Source: JAIPEI01 sp964443135
GTDB lineage: Bacteria > Desulfobacterota > DSM-4660 > Desulfatiglandales > HGW-15
Length of the DNA: 64,000 nt
Direction of reading: 5' to 3'
Assembly: GCA_964443135.1 (NCBI GenBank)
Contig: CAYUBQ010000003.1
Coordinates: 62,001 to 126,000, forward strand
Shown: in pieces, positions 15,642 to 23,754 of the stretch
How the letters are laid out: each line of letters opens with the position of its first letter
Numbering within the stretch: position 1 is the first letter of the stretch
Notes under the pieces: generated by a model
Databases searched by the model: none
Told to the model about the DNA's origin: nothing
What the model saw: only the letters and a program-made list of their open reading frames with translations
Position numbers and translations under genes: made by a program

Positions 15642-16947
15642 AGCGAACATCCACGTGCATCACCTGACCCGCGTGGAAGGCCACGGCGACATCACGGCCG
15701 TGATCCAGGGCGGCGAGCTGAAGGAGGTGCGGTTCTCGGTGGTGGAGGCCCCTCGCTTTTTCGAGGCCTTCCTGCGGGGTAGGTCCTACGACGAGGTGGC
15801 CCACCTGGCCTCCCGCATCTGCGGCATCTGCGCGGTGAGCCACCGGGCGGCCGCGCTGAAGGCCGTCGAGTCGGCGTTCGGCGTGCGGATCTCCGACCAG
15901 TCCGTGCTGTTGCGGCGGCTCGCCTTCCACGGGGAGGTCCTGAGCAGCCACGTCCTCCACCTCTACTTTCTCGCGGCCCCTGATTTCATGGGTGTCCCCA
16001 GCATCCTCCACCTGGCCGGCACCGACCGGGAGACGGTCCAGCGGGCCATGCGGCTGAAACGGATGGCCTACGATCTCTGCAGGGAGGTGGTGGGCCGGCA
16101 CACCCACCCGGTGGCCATGAACGCGGGTGGGTTCCCCTTTGTCCACGACGAGTCGGGGCTCCTGCGCATGAAGGAGCGGTTGGTCGAGGCGGTGGAGGAC
16201 GTGCGGGAGACGGTGTCGCTCTTCCAGGGGCTGTCGCTTCCGTCCTTCGAACGGGAGACGGAGTCCGTGTCGTTGAAGCACCCGGCCGTCTACCCGTTTT
16301 ACGAGGGCGACCTCTTCTCGAGCGAGAGCGGTTCCCTGGCCCCGGACTCCTACCGGGAGGCCGTGCGGGAGTACGTCCAGCCGCACTCCACGGCCAAGTA
16401 CGCCCGCTGGAACCGGCCCGAGTACATGGTCGGGGCCCTGTCCAGGGTGAACAACAACCGGGATCTGCTGGGCCCCCTCGCCCTGGAGGCGGCGGATCGG
16501 CTGGGCCTGGAGAGCCCCTGTCACAACCCCTTCATGAACAACGCCGCACAGGTCGTGGAGTGCGCCCACTGCCTGGAAGAGTCCGTGGTCATCATCGATC
16601 AGCTGCTCGAAACCGGGCTCCGTCCCGAGGACGAGGAGGCCGAGGTCCGGCCCTGCGCGGGCCGGGGGGTGGGCGCGGTGGAGGCCCCCCGGGGGACGCT
16701 GTTTCACGAGTACGCCTTCGACGGGGAGGGACGGTGCCTGGAGGCGAACCTGGTGATCCCCACCGCCCAGAACCTGGGGAACATCGAGGCGGACCTGAAG
16801 GCGTACACGCCGGGACTGGTGGACCGGGAGGAATCGGCCATCGAGCAGGCTCTCGAAATCCTGGTCCGGGCCTACGACCCGTGCATCTCCTGCTCGACCC
16901 ACGTGATTCGACTGGATCGGGAGCCGTCAATCCCTTCAATCCCTTGA
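15631..16947 (+). CDS. hydA: [NiFe] hydrogenase large subunit (group 3b, alpha)
   Basis: The 438-residue catalytic subunit. The L1 motif is SRICGICAVSHRAA (about residues 63-76) and the L2 motif is DPCISCSTH near the C-terminus, giving the four cysteines that hold nickel and iron. After L2 there are 14 more residues (VIRLDREPSIPSIP), a tail normally removed by a maturation protease, so a HycI/HyaD-type protease and Hyp factors must be encoded elsewhere; none are in this window. Group 3b enzymes couple NAD(P)H and H2 and can reduce sulfur. Confidence 0.93.
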   Translation: MVREANIHVHHLTRVEGHGDITAVIQGGELKEVRFSVVEAPRFFEAFLRGRSYDEVAHLASRICGICAVSHRAAALKAVESAFGVRISDQSVLLRRLAFHGEVLSSHVLHLYFLAAPDFMGVPSILHLAGTDRETVQRAMRLKRMAYDLCREVVGRHTHPVAMNAGGFPFVHDESGLLRMKERLVEAVEDVRETVSLFQGLSLPSFERETESVSLKHPAVYPFYEGDLFSSESGSLAPDSYREAVREYVQPHSTAKYARWNRPEYMVGALSRVNNNRDLLGPLALEAADRLGLESPCHNPFMNNAAQVVECAHCLEESVVIIDQLLETGLRPEDEEAEVRPCAGRGVGAVEAPRGTLFHEYAFDGEGRCLEANLVIPTAQNLGNIEADLKAYTPGLVDREESAIEQALEILVRAYDPCISCSTHVIRLDREPSIPSIP

Positions 16948-16971
16948 GATCAGGAAGAAAGGAGGCCCACC

Positions 16972-17157
16972 ATGAAGGAGAGCCAGGAAACCGGCGAGCC
17001 CGAGGAGAGAGACGCCCTCTGCCCGGAGTGCGGCCACGCGTTCAAGGCCTACGTGGATCGCATCGTCCCCGACGGCAAGGAGAGCGAGATGCGGGAAAAG
17101 ATCGACTGCCCGGTCTGCGGCTGTGGGGAGTGCAACGTGGTGCAGCCGGGGACCTAG
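16972..17157 (+). CDS. Small zinc-ribbon protein behind the hydrogenase genes
   Basis: A 61-residue protein with two CxxC pairs: LCPECGHAFKAYVDRI and CPVCGCGECNVV, separated by about 30 residues, which would bind one zinc or iron. It has no known family that I can name. AAAGGAGG lies before the ATG and the gene starts 24 bp after hydA, so it is likely part of the hydrogenase transcript. Confidence 0.7.
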   Translation: MKESQETGEPEERDALCPECGHAFKAYVDRIVPDGKESEMREKIDCPVCGCGECNVVQPGT

Positions 17158-17200
17158 CCGGCCGGGTCGGTGGGGGTGCCGTACCTTCCGTCCGGATCGA

Positions 17201-17248
17201 AAATACCGTCGCGACCCCATTCTCAGGGAGAGTGGGAAGACGTAGGAT
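17201..17248 (+). promoter_or_regulatory. Promoter of the second zinc-ribbon gene, AAATAC-N8-CCCCATTC class
   Basis: AAATAC (17201-17206), eight bases, CCCCATTCTCA (hexamer TTCTCA 17220-17225), 17 bases, TAGGAT (17243-17248). Spacing is identical to the dodecin and HdeD promoters. Confidence 0.55.
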
Positions 17249-17348
17249 GAGGGTCGATATCCGACGAGCGGATCCGATCCCTGCGGCGGACGCCGGCTGC
17301 AGGCCGCGTCGGAGCTCCCGAAAACCATTGAACGGAAAGGAGGCAGGC

Positions 17349-17570
17349 ATGGCAGGACCGACCACACCCGTACATTGCCCCGGGTTCGACAGCTTCAAGC
17401 ACCTGAAATCCTTCGTCTGCAAGTGCCCCAACTGCGGAACGGAAAAGGAGATTTTCTCGGACGAGTTCGAGCGGATCCACACCTGCAGCAACTGCAAGCA
17501 GGAGATCGATTTCACCCAGTGCAGCATCGAGGGGGAGGGGGGCTCGCCCGAGAGCTTCGAGAAGAGCTAG
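17349..17570 (+). CDS. Small zinc-ribbon protein
   Basis: A 73-residue protein with the treble pattern CKCPNCGTEKEIFSDEF and HTCSNCKQEIDFTQC, a clear zinc ribbon of two CxxC knuckles. The opening HCPGFDSFKHLKSF resembles small proteins found in redox clusters of anaerobes, but I cannot name a family. AAAGGAGG precedes the ATG. It has its own promoter, so it may be expressed apart from the hydrogenase. Confidence 0.7.
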   Translation: MAGPTTPVHCPGFDSFKHLKSFVCKCPNCGTEKEIFSDEFERIHTCSNCKQEIDFTQCSIEGEGGSPESFEKS

Positions 17571-17634
17571 CTTCCATCAGGAGGCGGTCCTTTTCGTCCG
17601 CGCTTCCCCCGGGACGCCAACCCGCCTCGAACTG

Positions 17635-17681
17635 AAAACCGGCCGCGGCGGCCCGATTTCCGATCCGCCGCGGCCGGTTTC
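17635..17681. terminator. Bidirectional hairpin terminator
   Basis: AAAACCGGCCGCGGCGG and CCGCCGCGGCCGGTTT form a long GC-rich stem with A/T ends around a 13-base loop, between two convergent genes. The A and T runs at the ends make it usable from both sides. Confidence 0.75.
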
Positions 17682-17712
17682 GTCTCGTTGCCCTCCCTTC
17701 CGGTTCCGAAGG

Positions 17713-19149
17713 CTACAGCTGCCGCATGAAGGCCGTCAGGGCCTCCTTCTCGTCCTCGGTCAGGTTCACGCCGGTGACGAGGTTGAAGAACTCCACCGTG
17801 TCCTCCAGGGTCAGGCAGCGACCGTCGTGGAGGTAAGGCGGCGAGTCCTTGATGCCCCTCAAGGTGAAGGTCTTGATGGGGCCGTCCGAGATGTTGTACT
17901 GGCCGTTGACCATCTCCGGCTCGTAGAAGCGCCCCGCCTTCAGGTCGTGCATCTTGTCGTCCAGGTAAAAGGGCGCGGGGTGGCACTCGGCGCAGCGACC
18001 CTTTCCGAAGAAGATTTCCTGACCCGTCATCTCCAGGTCCGTGGCCTTGGCCGGGTCCAGCTTGCCGAAGGTGTCCAGCTTGGGCGCCGGGGGGAAGTCG
18101 AGCATGTTCTGCATCTGGGCCATCATGGCCACCTGGCTCGCCCGGTCCGGCAGGTTGACCCCTTTCTTGGCGGCGGTGACGTGGTCCCCGTCGAAGTAGG
18201 CGGTTCGCTGCTCGAACTCCGTGAAGTCCTCGATGGATCGCAGGGAGCGCTTGGAGCCGTGGATCTGCTGGTTGAACATCCCGCGCAGGCTCACGGTGTC
18301 CAGGCGGAACCGGGCGATGTGGGGTCGCGTGTCGGGGTTCAGGTGAAACGCGCCGTTGGTGTGGCCGTTCGCGTGGCAGTCCAGGCAGCTCACACCGAGG
18401 CTGGGTTCGTCCACCTTGCGGTCCGTGGTCTGGTTGAACTGCTGCTGGGGAAACGGCGTGAGGAGAAGGCGGAGCCCCTCCATCTGGACGGGCGTCAGGA
18501 TCCCCTCCATGATGTCGTAGTAGTTTTTGATGGAGAGGAGCTTCCCCTGCGAGACGTCGCCCAGGTCGGGCCTGGTGCTGAGAAAGATGGGCGGGGGAAA
18601 CTCGGGGAGAAAGTGCTCGGGCAGGTCCATGGCCGTGTCGAATCGCTCGAGGGAGCGCTTCTCCAGCTTCAAGATCTCCTGGATGTGGTTCTCGGGGAAG
18701 ACCTGCCCGCCGGTCTCGTGCTTGGCATGGGGCAGGGGGCGGAACCCCATGGGGAAGAGGTCCTTCTCCTTGATGGTCTCCGGGGACATGGAGGCCAGCT
18801 TCTCCCAGGTCACCCCCTCGGGCAGCCGGACCCGCACCCCTTCCTGGACCGCCCTGCGGCCCGCGGACATCATCACGTCCGAGGGTCGGTCGCTCAGGTC
18901 GTAGCGCTTCTCGAGCAGCGCTTTCTGGCGTTCCATGTAGTGGGACTTCTTCTTCACGTCCTGGGCCCGGACCGCTTCGAAGTCGGGCTCCATGACCGGG
19001 AGGTAGGTCTTGTGGATGGGGTCCGCTCCGGGCGGAATGCCCATCCGCACGTTGTCCTTGTCCGCGGCGCTCGCGCCGTGTACCAGCAGCAGGGCGACGG
19101 CGGCGAGAAGGACGCTTGCACCGCAAACCCGCGTGGATGCATTCTTCAT
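17713..19149 (-). CDS. Dihaem cytochrome c peroxidase family protein
   Basis: A 478-residue periplasmic protein with a signal peptide (VCGASVLLAAVALLLVHGAS) and two CxxCH haem sites: CLDCHANGHTNGAFHLNP at mid-protein and CAECHPAPFYLDD towards the C-terminus. The segment KTFTLRGIKDSPPYLHDGRC is typical of the CcpA/MauG family C-terminal domain. It is longer than the classical 320-residue peroxidases because of an extra N-terminal region. It should reduce peroxide or act as a related oxidase. AAAGGAG precedes the ATG at 19149; the frame is open further upstream without a ribosome site. Confidence 0.85.
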   Translation of the reverse strand: MKNASTRVCGASVLLAAVALLLVHGASAADKDNVRMGIPPGADPIHKTYLPVMEPDFEAVRAQDVKKKSHYMERQKALLEKRYDLSDRPSDVMMSAGRRAVQEGVRVRLPEGVTWEKLASMSPETIKEKDLFPMGFRPLPHAKHETGGQVFPENHIQEILKLEKRSLERFDTAMDLPEHFLPEFPPPIFLSTRPDLGDVSQGKLLSIKNYYDIMEGILTPVQMEGLRLLLTPFPQQQFNQTTDRKVDEPSLGVSCLDCHANGHTNGAFHLNPDTRPHIARFRLDTVSLRGMFNQQIHGSKRSLRSIEDFTEFEQRTAYFDGDHVTAAKKGVNLPDRASQVAMMAQMQNMLDFPPAPKLDTFGKLDPAKATDLEMTGQEIFFGKGRCAECHPAPFYLDDKMHDLKAGRFYEPEMVNGQYNISDGPIKTFTLRGIKDSPPYLHDGRCLTLEDTVEFFNLVTGVNLTEDEKEALTAFMRQL

Positions 19150-19508
19150 CAAAGGCTCCTTTCGTTTCGGGTGAATCGGTTTTCGGGCTTCGCCTTCCAC
19201 TTTACGCAGGGGGCCCTCCGGTGGGAATCAGGTAGAGACCCCACACCGGGTACGGGATCACGGTATTCGCTGCCGGGGTTCCGGAAGGTGTCCTGCAGCG
19301 AAGTGATGGCCTGTCGGACCACGTCGAGGCTCCGGTTGAGGGCCCTTTCCTCCATCCAGTCCAGCGGGAGGTCCGGAGTGCCTTCGCCGTGAAGCTTGAA
19401 AACGGCGGATACGGCCTTACTGTCTCAGGAAAGCGCGAGAGGTGCCATGGGGGCGGGGCTGTACGCTCCGCCCCCGAGCGGGGTAACCTGTGAAGAGGGG
19501 GAGAAGCG
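19150..19508. other. Intergenic region with a possible gene remnant on the minus strand
   Basis: Between the divergent peroxidase and lipoprotein genes. On the minus strand 19230-19420 reads as protein-like sequence without a start (SAVFKLHGEGTPDLPLDWME, then NRSLDVVRQAITSLQDTFRN) that follows a stop codon, perhaps the tail of a lost gene. A GC hairpin (GGGGGCGG / CCGCCCCC) lies near 19449-19476. I see no convincing promoter. Confidence 0.3.
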
Positions 19509-20648
19509 ATGCGATCGAGCCGTTGGGGCCGCAACTGGATCGAAGGGGGCCTGATCGCCCTCATTCTGCTGGCGCCGCTCCCGGCGGGCTGCGTTCCCGC
19601 GCTGCCCCGGGGCGGCATCCATTTGGAGGCCGTCTCCCTGCCGGCCGGCTTCCGGATCGGGCTGTTCGCCGACCGGGTCGCCGGGGCCCGGAGCCTGGCC
19701 CTGGGACCGCAGGGAACCGTCTTTGTGGGGACCCGGGATGAAGGCAAGGTGTATGCACTGGAGGATCGCGACGGCGACGGCCGGGCGGACCGTGTCCGGA
19801 CCCTCCTGGAGGGGCTGGACACGCCCAACGGAGTGGCCCTCAGGGACGGCGCGCTCTACGTGGCCGAGGTGAGCCGGGTGCTGAGGTACGACCTCATCGA
19901 GGAGAACCTGGAGAGCCCCCCCGAGCCCGTGGTGGTGAACGACTCCTTCCCGGAGGACGAGCACCACGGGTGGAAGTACATTGCCTTCGGCCCCGACGGT
20001 CTGTTGTACGTGCCGGTGGGCGCACCGTGCAACGTCTGCAACGAAGGAGACCCCTACGCCTCCCTGATGCGCATGCAGCCGGACGGCCGGGACCTGGAGA
20101 TCTTCGCGCGGGGCGTCCGGAACACGGTGGGCTTCGACTGGCACCCGGGGACCGGGCTCCTCTGGTTCACGGACAACGGGAGGGACTGGATGGGGGACGA
20201 CCGTCCCCCGGACGAGCTGAACCGGGCCGCCGAGCCCGGGCTCCACTTCGGGTTCCCGTTCTGCCACGGCCGGGACGTGAAGGACCCGGAGTACGGCGAG
20301 GGCCGCACCTGCGGGGACTACGTGGCGCCGGCCATGGAGCTGGGACCCCACGTGGCCGCCCTGGGCATGAGCTTCTACCGGGGGCAGGCCTTTCCCGAGG
20401 ACTACCGGAACCGGGTCTTCATCGCGGAGCACGGATCGTGGAACCGCACCGACCCCATCGGGTACCGGATCACCACGGTGACTCTGGAGGGCCCCCGGGC
20501 GGTCCGCTACGAGGTGTTTGCCGAGGGTTGGCTCCAGGGGCGGACCGCCTGGGGAAGGCCCGTGGACGTGCTCGCCGCGCCCGACGGGTCCCTGCTGGTC
20601 TCCGACGACCGGGCCGGGGCGGTCTACCGGATCACCTACGATCCCTGA
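19509..20648 (+). CDS. PQQ-type sorbosone/glucose dehydrogenase-like lipoprotein
   Basis: A 379-residue exported protein. The N-terminus is a lipoprotein signal with lipobox LPAGC. The rest is a six-bladed beta-propeller of the L-sorbosone/soluble glucose dehydrogenase type: LDTPNGVALRDGALYVAEV, HHGWKYIAFGPDGLLYVPVG, FARGVRNTVGFDWHPGTG, WFTDNGRDWMGDDRPPDELN and IAEHGSWNR. Enzymes of this family oxidise sugars or aldehydes with PQQ in the periplasm; the substrate here is unknown. A cysteine pair CNVCNEGD occurs in the propeller. The gene ends three bases before a large palindrome. Confidence 0.8.
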   Translation: MRSSRWGRNWIEGGLIALILLAPLPAGCVPALPRGGIHLEAVSLPAGFRIGLFADRVAGARSLALGPQGTVFVGTRDEGKVYALEDRDGDGRADRVRTLLEGLDTPNGVALRDGALYVAEVSRVLRYDLIEENLESPPEPVVVNDSFPEDEHHGWKYIAFGPDGLLYVPVGAPCNVCNEGDPYASLMRMQPDGRDLEIFARGVRNTVGFDWHPGTGLLWFTDNGRDWMGDDRPPDELNRAAEPGLHFGFPFCHGRDVKDPEYGEGRTCGDYVAPAMELGPHVAALGMSFYRGQAFPEDYRNRVFIAEHGSWNRTDPIGYRITTVTLEGPRAVRYEVFAEGWLQGRTAWGRPVDVLAAPDGSLLVSDDRAGAVYRITYDP

Positions 20649-20650
20649 CC

Positions 20651-20706
20651 CAATTCGGGGGACACCATACTTAATTCCCGAATTAAGTATGGTGTCCCCC
20701 GAATTG
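20651..20706. repeat. Perfect 27-bp inverted repeat, REP/transposon-end type
   Basis: Two perfect 27-bp arms separated by two bases; the core of each arm is GGGGGACACCATACTTAATT. From memory, GGGGACACCATACTTAATT-type sequences accompany REP-associated (Y1) transposase genes in many proteobacteria. No such transposase is present. It marks the left edge of a lower-G+C segment and may also terminate the lipoprotein transcript. Confidence 0.7.
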
Positions 20707-20767
20707 GAATTGCCCGAATTGAACCCTTTCGAATCAGATCGAGTCGTGTTTTCCGGCTTCCCACCGG

Positions 20768-22138
20768 TCAGTTTGTCGTTTTCCGGTCCCGCAGGAACAG
20801 GAAGACGATCAGTCGGTACAGGATCAGGAGCACAAATAGAACGAGCAGAAGCGCAAAGGCGCGCCAGAAGAACGCATCCATCACGACTTGGCTCTGATCG
20901 GCGGCCGTCGCGATACGTCCGTCGACCGACTCGTTGACATGCTGCATCCTGTCTTCCAACTCTGGTGAGTCAAGCAACTGTTCCGTTCTTGTGAGCAGTT
21001 CGTTCATGTGCTCCGTGGCGTGCGTCACTTCCTCGACGGCCTGCTCATATTCGCGGATGTCAAAGGGACGTGGTCGGATCTCCGTTTTCCATCGGTCCCA
21101 GGCATCGAACCGGGCGAACAGCTCCTGGCCCGTGTGAAGTGCTTGTTTCAGCGAGTTGCTCAACGGTATCAGTGAGTCGGCGAATCCATTCGCCTGGTCG
21201 AGTGCGTCCCGCACGTTGGCGATTGTCTTATCCGCGTGTTGCAAACGCTCATCGACCCCGTGGAGGATGGCTTTCCGTTCAGTGGCGACATTCGCCGGAA
21301 GCTGCTCGATCTGATCGGTCAATCGATGTATGTCGTCAAGAGCCGTGTCGAGTTCCGGCGTGGCGACCCACTCGTCCTTAACGGCAGTGGTCTGCCACCG
21401 GAGCAGCGTGGGCGCGCGCTTGAGCCAATGGAACATACGATCGCCGAGGAGGCGCGCCTCGTCGACGGCCTGGCCCGCCTCCTCGATCCCGGCGAAGAGG
21501 CCGCGGGCCTCAAGCACCTCGGCTGCCGCGGATCTGCCCCGCCCGAGGGCAAAGTTCGAGAAGCGAACAAACGAGGCGCGAACCATTTCCGGGTTCTCCT
21601 GCCGCCACTCCCGCAGCAGCGACTTCAGAGTGTCGAGTTGATCGGTGGTAAGCACCCGCGCGGCAAGCGTCCAAGACTCTTCTCTGGCGCGAGCCAAGGC
21701 ATCGGCCAGCTTCTGGCCTCGCTTGCCGAACACCGCGACAGCCCTATCATCGTCGTCCCACACCCGACTTACCAATGCGGTGACCACCACGAGGTCGAGC
21801 ATACGCGTGAAGGGGTCGGGATTGCTGGCGATGTCGTAGACATTGGTCGCGTTGTCCACGAGAAGCACCTGTGCCGCTCGGCGCTGCGCTGGATCCGAAC
21901 TGTTCTCCTTCAGAGCATGGCAGACGGAATAAAGCAGGCCGACGTAGCGATCGGCGAAGGCACGGGTGAGTCCGTCCAGTTCGTCCGCCGTAATTCGCTC
22001 GCCAGCCTCGGCCCCGCCGAACTCACGGTCGGTTTTCTCTTCGAGGCCTCGCTGCGACGCGCTACATCCTCCGCACAGGAGCACTACGTGAACAATCGCC
22101 AACAGTGCGACGATGGGAAGCGAGGATTGAAGGGTCAT
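20768..22138 (-). CDS. Lipoprotein with coiled-coil body and C-terminal membrane anchor
   Basis: A 456-residue protein unlike its neighbours in composition. It begins with a lipoprotein signal (ALLAIVHVVLLCGGCSAS; lipobox LCGGC), has a helical body with long heptad-like stretches (about residues 280-420), and ends with a membrane helix (FALLLVLFVLLILYRLIVFL) and a basic tail (RDRKTTN). Anchors at both ends suggest it spans a periplasmic distance or lies along the membrane. No family recognised. Base composition is lower in G+C than flanking genes, consistent with acquisition. GGAGGG precedes the ATG. Confidence 0.6.
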   Translation of the reverse strand: MTLQSSLPIVALLAIVHVVLLCGGCSASQRGLEEKTDREFGGAEAGERITADELDGLTRAFADRYVGLLYSVCHALKENSSDPAQRRAAQVLLVDNATNVYDIASNPDPFTRMLDLVVVTALVSRVWDDDDRAVAVFGKRGQKLADALARAREESWTLAARVLTTDQLDTLKSLLREWRQENPEMVRASFVRFSNFALGRGRSAAAEVLEARGLFAGIEEAGQAVDEARLLGDRMFHWLKRAPTLLRWQTTAVKDEWVATPELDTALDDIHRLTDQIEQLPANVATERKAILHGVDERLQHADKTIANVRDALDQANGFADSLIPLSNSLKQALHTGQELFARFDAWDRWKTEIRPRPFDIREYEQAVEEVTHATEHMNELLTRTEQLLDSPELEDRMQHVNESVDGRIATAADQSQVVMDAFFWRAFALLLVLFVLLILYRLIVFLFLRDRKTTN

Positions 22139-22231
22139 CGAGCCCTCCAGCTGAAATGGTGCCGTGTCATTCTCCAATTCTCGGGTACAGCCGTCTCGGT
22201 TTTGCTCGCGCGGCTCCCGGGGTGAACTGGC

Positions 22232-22318
22232 AACGGCGACCTCCGCCATCTGGAAGGTGGCATACCGAGCATGCCGTACCACCTTGGCCCTGATCTTGAT
22301 CAGCTTCTCCCGCAGCGT
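22232..22318 (-). pseudogene. C-terminal transposase remnant (IS1380-like)
   Basis: An open stretch encodes TLREKLIKIRAKVVRHARYA followed by TFQMAEVAV, which I recognise as the C-terminal end of DDE transposases of the IS1380 type. The rest of the transposase is missing and the frame continues without a stop into the lipoprotein gene. It marks the right edge of the inserted segment that begins at the 20651 palindrome. Confidence 0.55.
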
Positions 22319-22366
22319 GCGGTCCACCGGATCACCTGCCACCGCTGAGAAGACCTGCCTCCCGTG

Positions 22367-23062
22367 CTACCAGGGCATGGGCGTGCCGTCGTACTTGACG
22401 AACGTCCCCGTGTCCCGGTCCAGGCTGAACCCCTCGACGATGCGGCGCATGCCGCGGACGCTCTCCTCGGGCGTGATGCCGTGGCGGGGCCCCATGCGGG
22501 TGTTCACCCCGCCGGGGTGGAGCAGGAGCACGCCCACCCCGCGGGGCTTCAGCTTGACGGCGAGCCCCTGCATGGCCGCGTTGAGCGCGGCCTTGCTGGA
22601 GCGGTAGTAGTAGCTCCCCGGGTCCCGAATGTCGGCGATGCTTCCCATGTGGCTGCTCACGGCCACGATGAGCCGCTTCCCGCTCCGGGCGATGTTCTCG
22701 AGGAGCCGCTCGGCCACCCGCACCGTACCCAGGGTGTTGACCTCCAGGGTGCGCAGCCAGTCGTGGTAGCAGAGGGAGCCGAACTCGGCGACGTTCTTCT
22801 CCAAATAGACCCCGGCGTTTCCCATGAGAATGTCCACGGGCTCCTCCTCCAACTCCCAGCAGAGCGCCCGGATGTCCTCGGAGGCGGTGACGTCCAGGCG
22901 ATGGACGCTGAGGCTGTGGTGCTTCTTCTCGAGCCCTCGAAGGGACCGTGCCTCCGCGGGGTGACGGCAGGTGGCGAACACCCGCCAGCCCTCTTCGGCG
23001 TACTGGCGGGCCCACTCGAGGCCCAGCCCCCGGTTGGCGCCTGTGACGAGCATGCTCGGCAT
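22367..23062 (-). CDS. Short-chain dehydrogenase/reductase
   Basis: A 231-residue NAD(P)-dependent oxidoreductase. The nucleotide motif is VTGANRGLGLEWARQYAEEG, followed by LDVTASEDI, MGNAGVY, the catalytic Ser in AVSSHMGSI and the YxxxK in YYYRSSKAALNAA. It resembles the C-factor-like SDR subgroup; the substrate is unknown. The stop lies beside the transposase remnant. It is the last gene of the GAPDH-transketolase-peroxiredoxin run, 41 bp behind the peroxiredoxin gene. Confidence 0.85.
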   Translation of the reverse strand: MPSMLVTGANRGLGLEWARQYAEEGWRVFATCRHPAEARSLRGLEKKHHSLSVHRLDVTASEDIRALCWELEEEPVDILMGNAGVYLEKNVAEFGSLCYHDWLRTLEVNTLGTVRVAERLLENIARSGKRLIVAVSSHMGSIADIRDPGSYYYRSSKAALNAAMQGLAVKLKPRGVGVLLLHPGGVNTRMGPRHGITPEESVRGMRRIVEGFSLDRDTGTFVKYDGTPMPW

Positions 23063-23103
23063 GAGACATCTCCCTCCGGCCGGTGGCGGCCGGGGCTCGG
23101 GTG

Positions 23104-23754
23104 TCAGGTTTTCAGCTTCTCGAGCGCCTCGAAGGTGTCGGCCGGCTCGGGACGCCGGGTGTGGTCCGGGTTGATGCGGGCGTAGCGGATGATCCGGTCC
23201 CGGTCGACGATATACCTCGCGGGCATGGGCAGCCGCCAGGAGACGTCCCCGTTGTACTTCGCCAGGTCGATGCCCATGTCCAGATACACCTCCCGCAGGT
23301 CGTCCGGCACCGTGTAGACCAGCCCGTAGGCGTCGGCCGTCCGGTTCCCGGGGTCGCTCAGGAGCTCCATGGTGAAGCCTTTCTCCTCCTTGAATGCCCG
23401 GACGTGCTCCTCGGTCTGCGGGGAGATCATCACCAGGGACGCCCCGAGGTTGTCGAAGCGGAACCGGGCTTCCTCCAGAGCTTCCAGCTCCAGGTTGCAG
23501 AAGGGTCACCAGCGTCCCCGGTAGAAGCCCAGGACTACCGGCCTTCGGTCGAGGGCCGTGCGGAGGTTCACCGGGCGGCCTTCGGCGTTGTTCAGGGTGA
23601 AGTCCGGAGCCGTGTCCCCCTCGCCGAGGGCCCGGTCGGCCGCCCCGGACTCGAAGAGGGCCTTGACGGCCCGTCCCGTGACCTCCTGCTTCTCCTGCGG
23701 GGCGGACTCCTGGAACTCCTTCTTCTTGGCCTCGATCTTCTCCTGCAGGCTCAT
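23104..23754 (-). CDS. Selenocysteine-containing AhpC/TSA-type peroxiredoxin (in-frame TGA at 23506-23508)
   Basis: Read through one TGA, the gene encodes 216 residues of a thioredoxin-fold peroxiredoxin-like protein. Residues 1-82 include TAPDFTLNNAEGRPVNLRTA and GFYRGRW; codon 83 is TGA; then PFCNLELEALEEARFRFDNL, SLVMISPQTEEHV and ARYIVDRDRIIRYARINPDH. The family motif is FYRGxWCPxC, so TGA stands exactly where the catalytic Cys belongs, giving U-x-x-C. Both halves are in one frame and fully conserved, which argues against a broken gene. A hairpin follows the TGA. ATG at 23754 overlaps the transketolase stop. Confidence 0.8.
23475..23493 (-). promoter_or_regulatory. Candidate bacterial SECIS hairpin
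   Basis: In the mRNA, CTGGAGCT-GGA-AGCTCTGG forms an eight-pair stem (two G-U pairs) with a GGA loop. The loop lies 20 bases after the UGA, within the spacing used by bacterial SelB-dependent hairpins. Fold not computed. Confidence 0.5.

Noticed and set aside
23506..23508. Nonsense mutation or frameshift in the peroxiredoxin gene
   Set aside because: Both sides are in the same frame and conserved up to the stop, which falls exactly on the catalytic Cys codon and is followed by a hairpin; selenocysteine explains this better.
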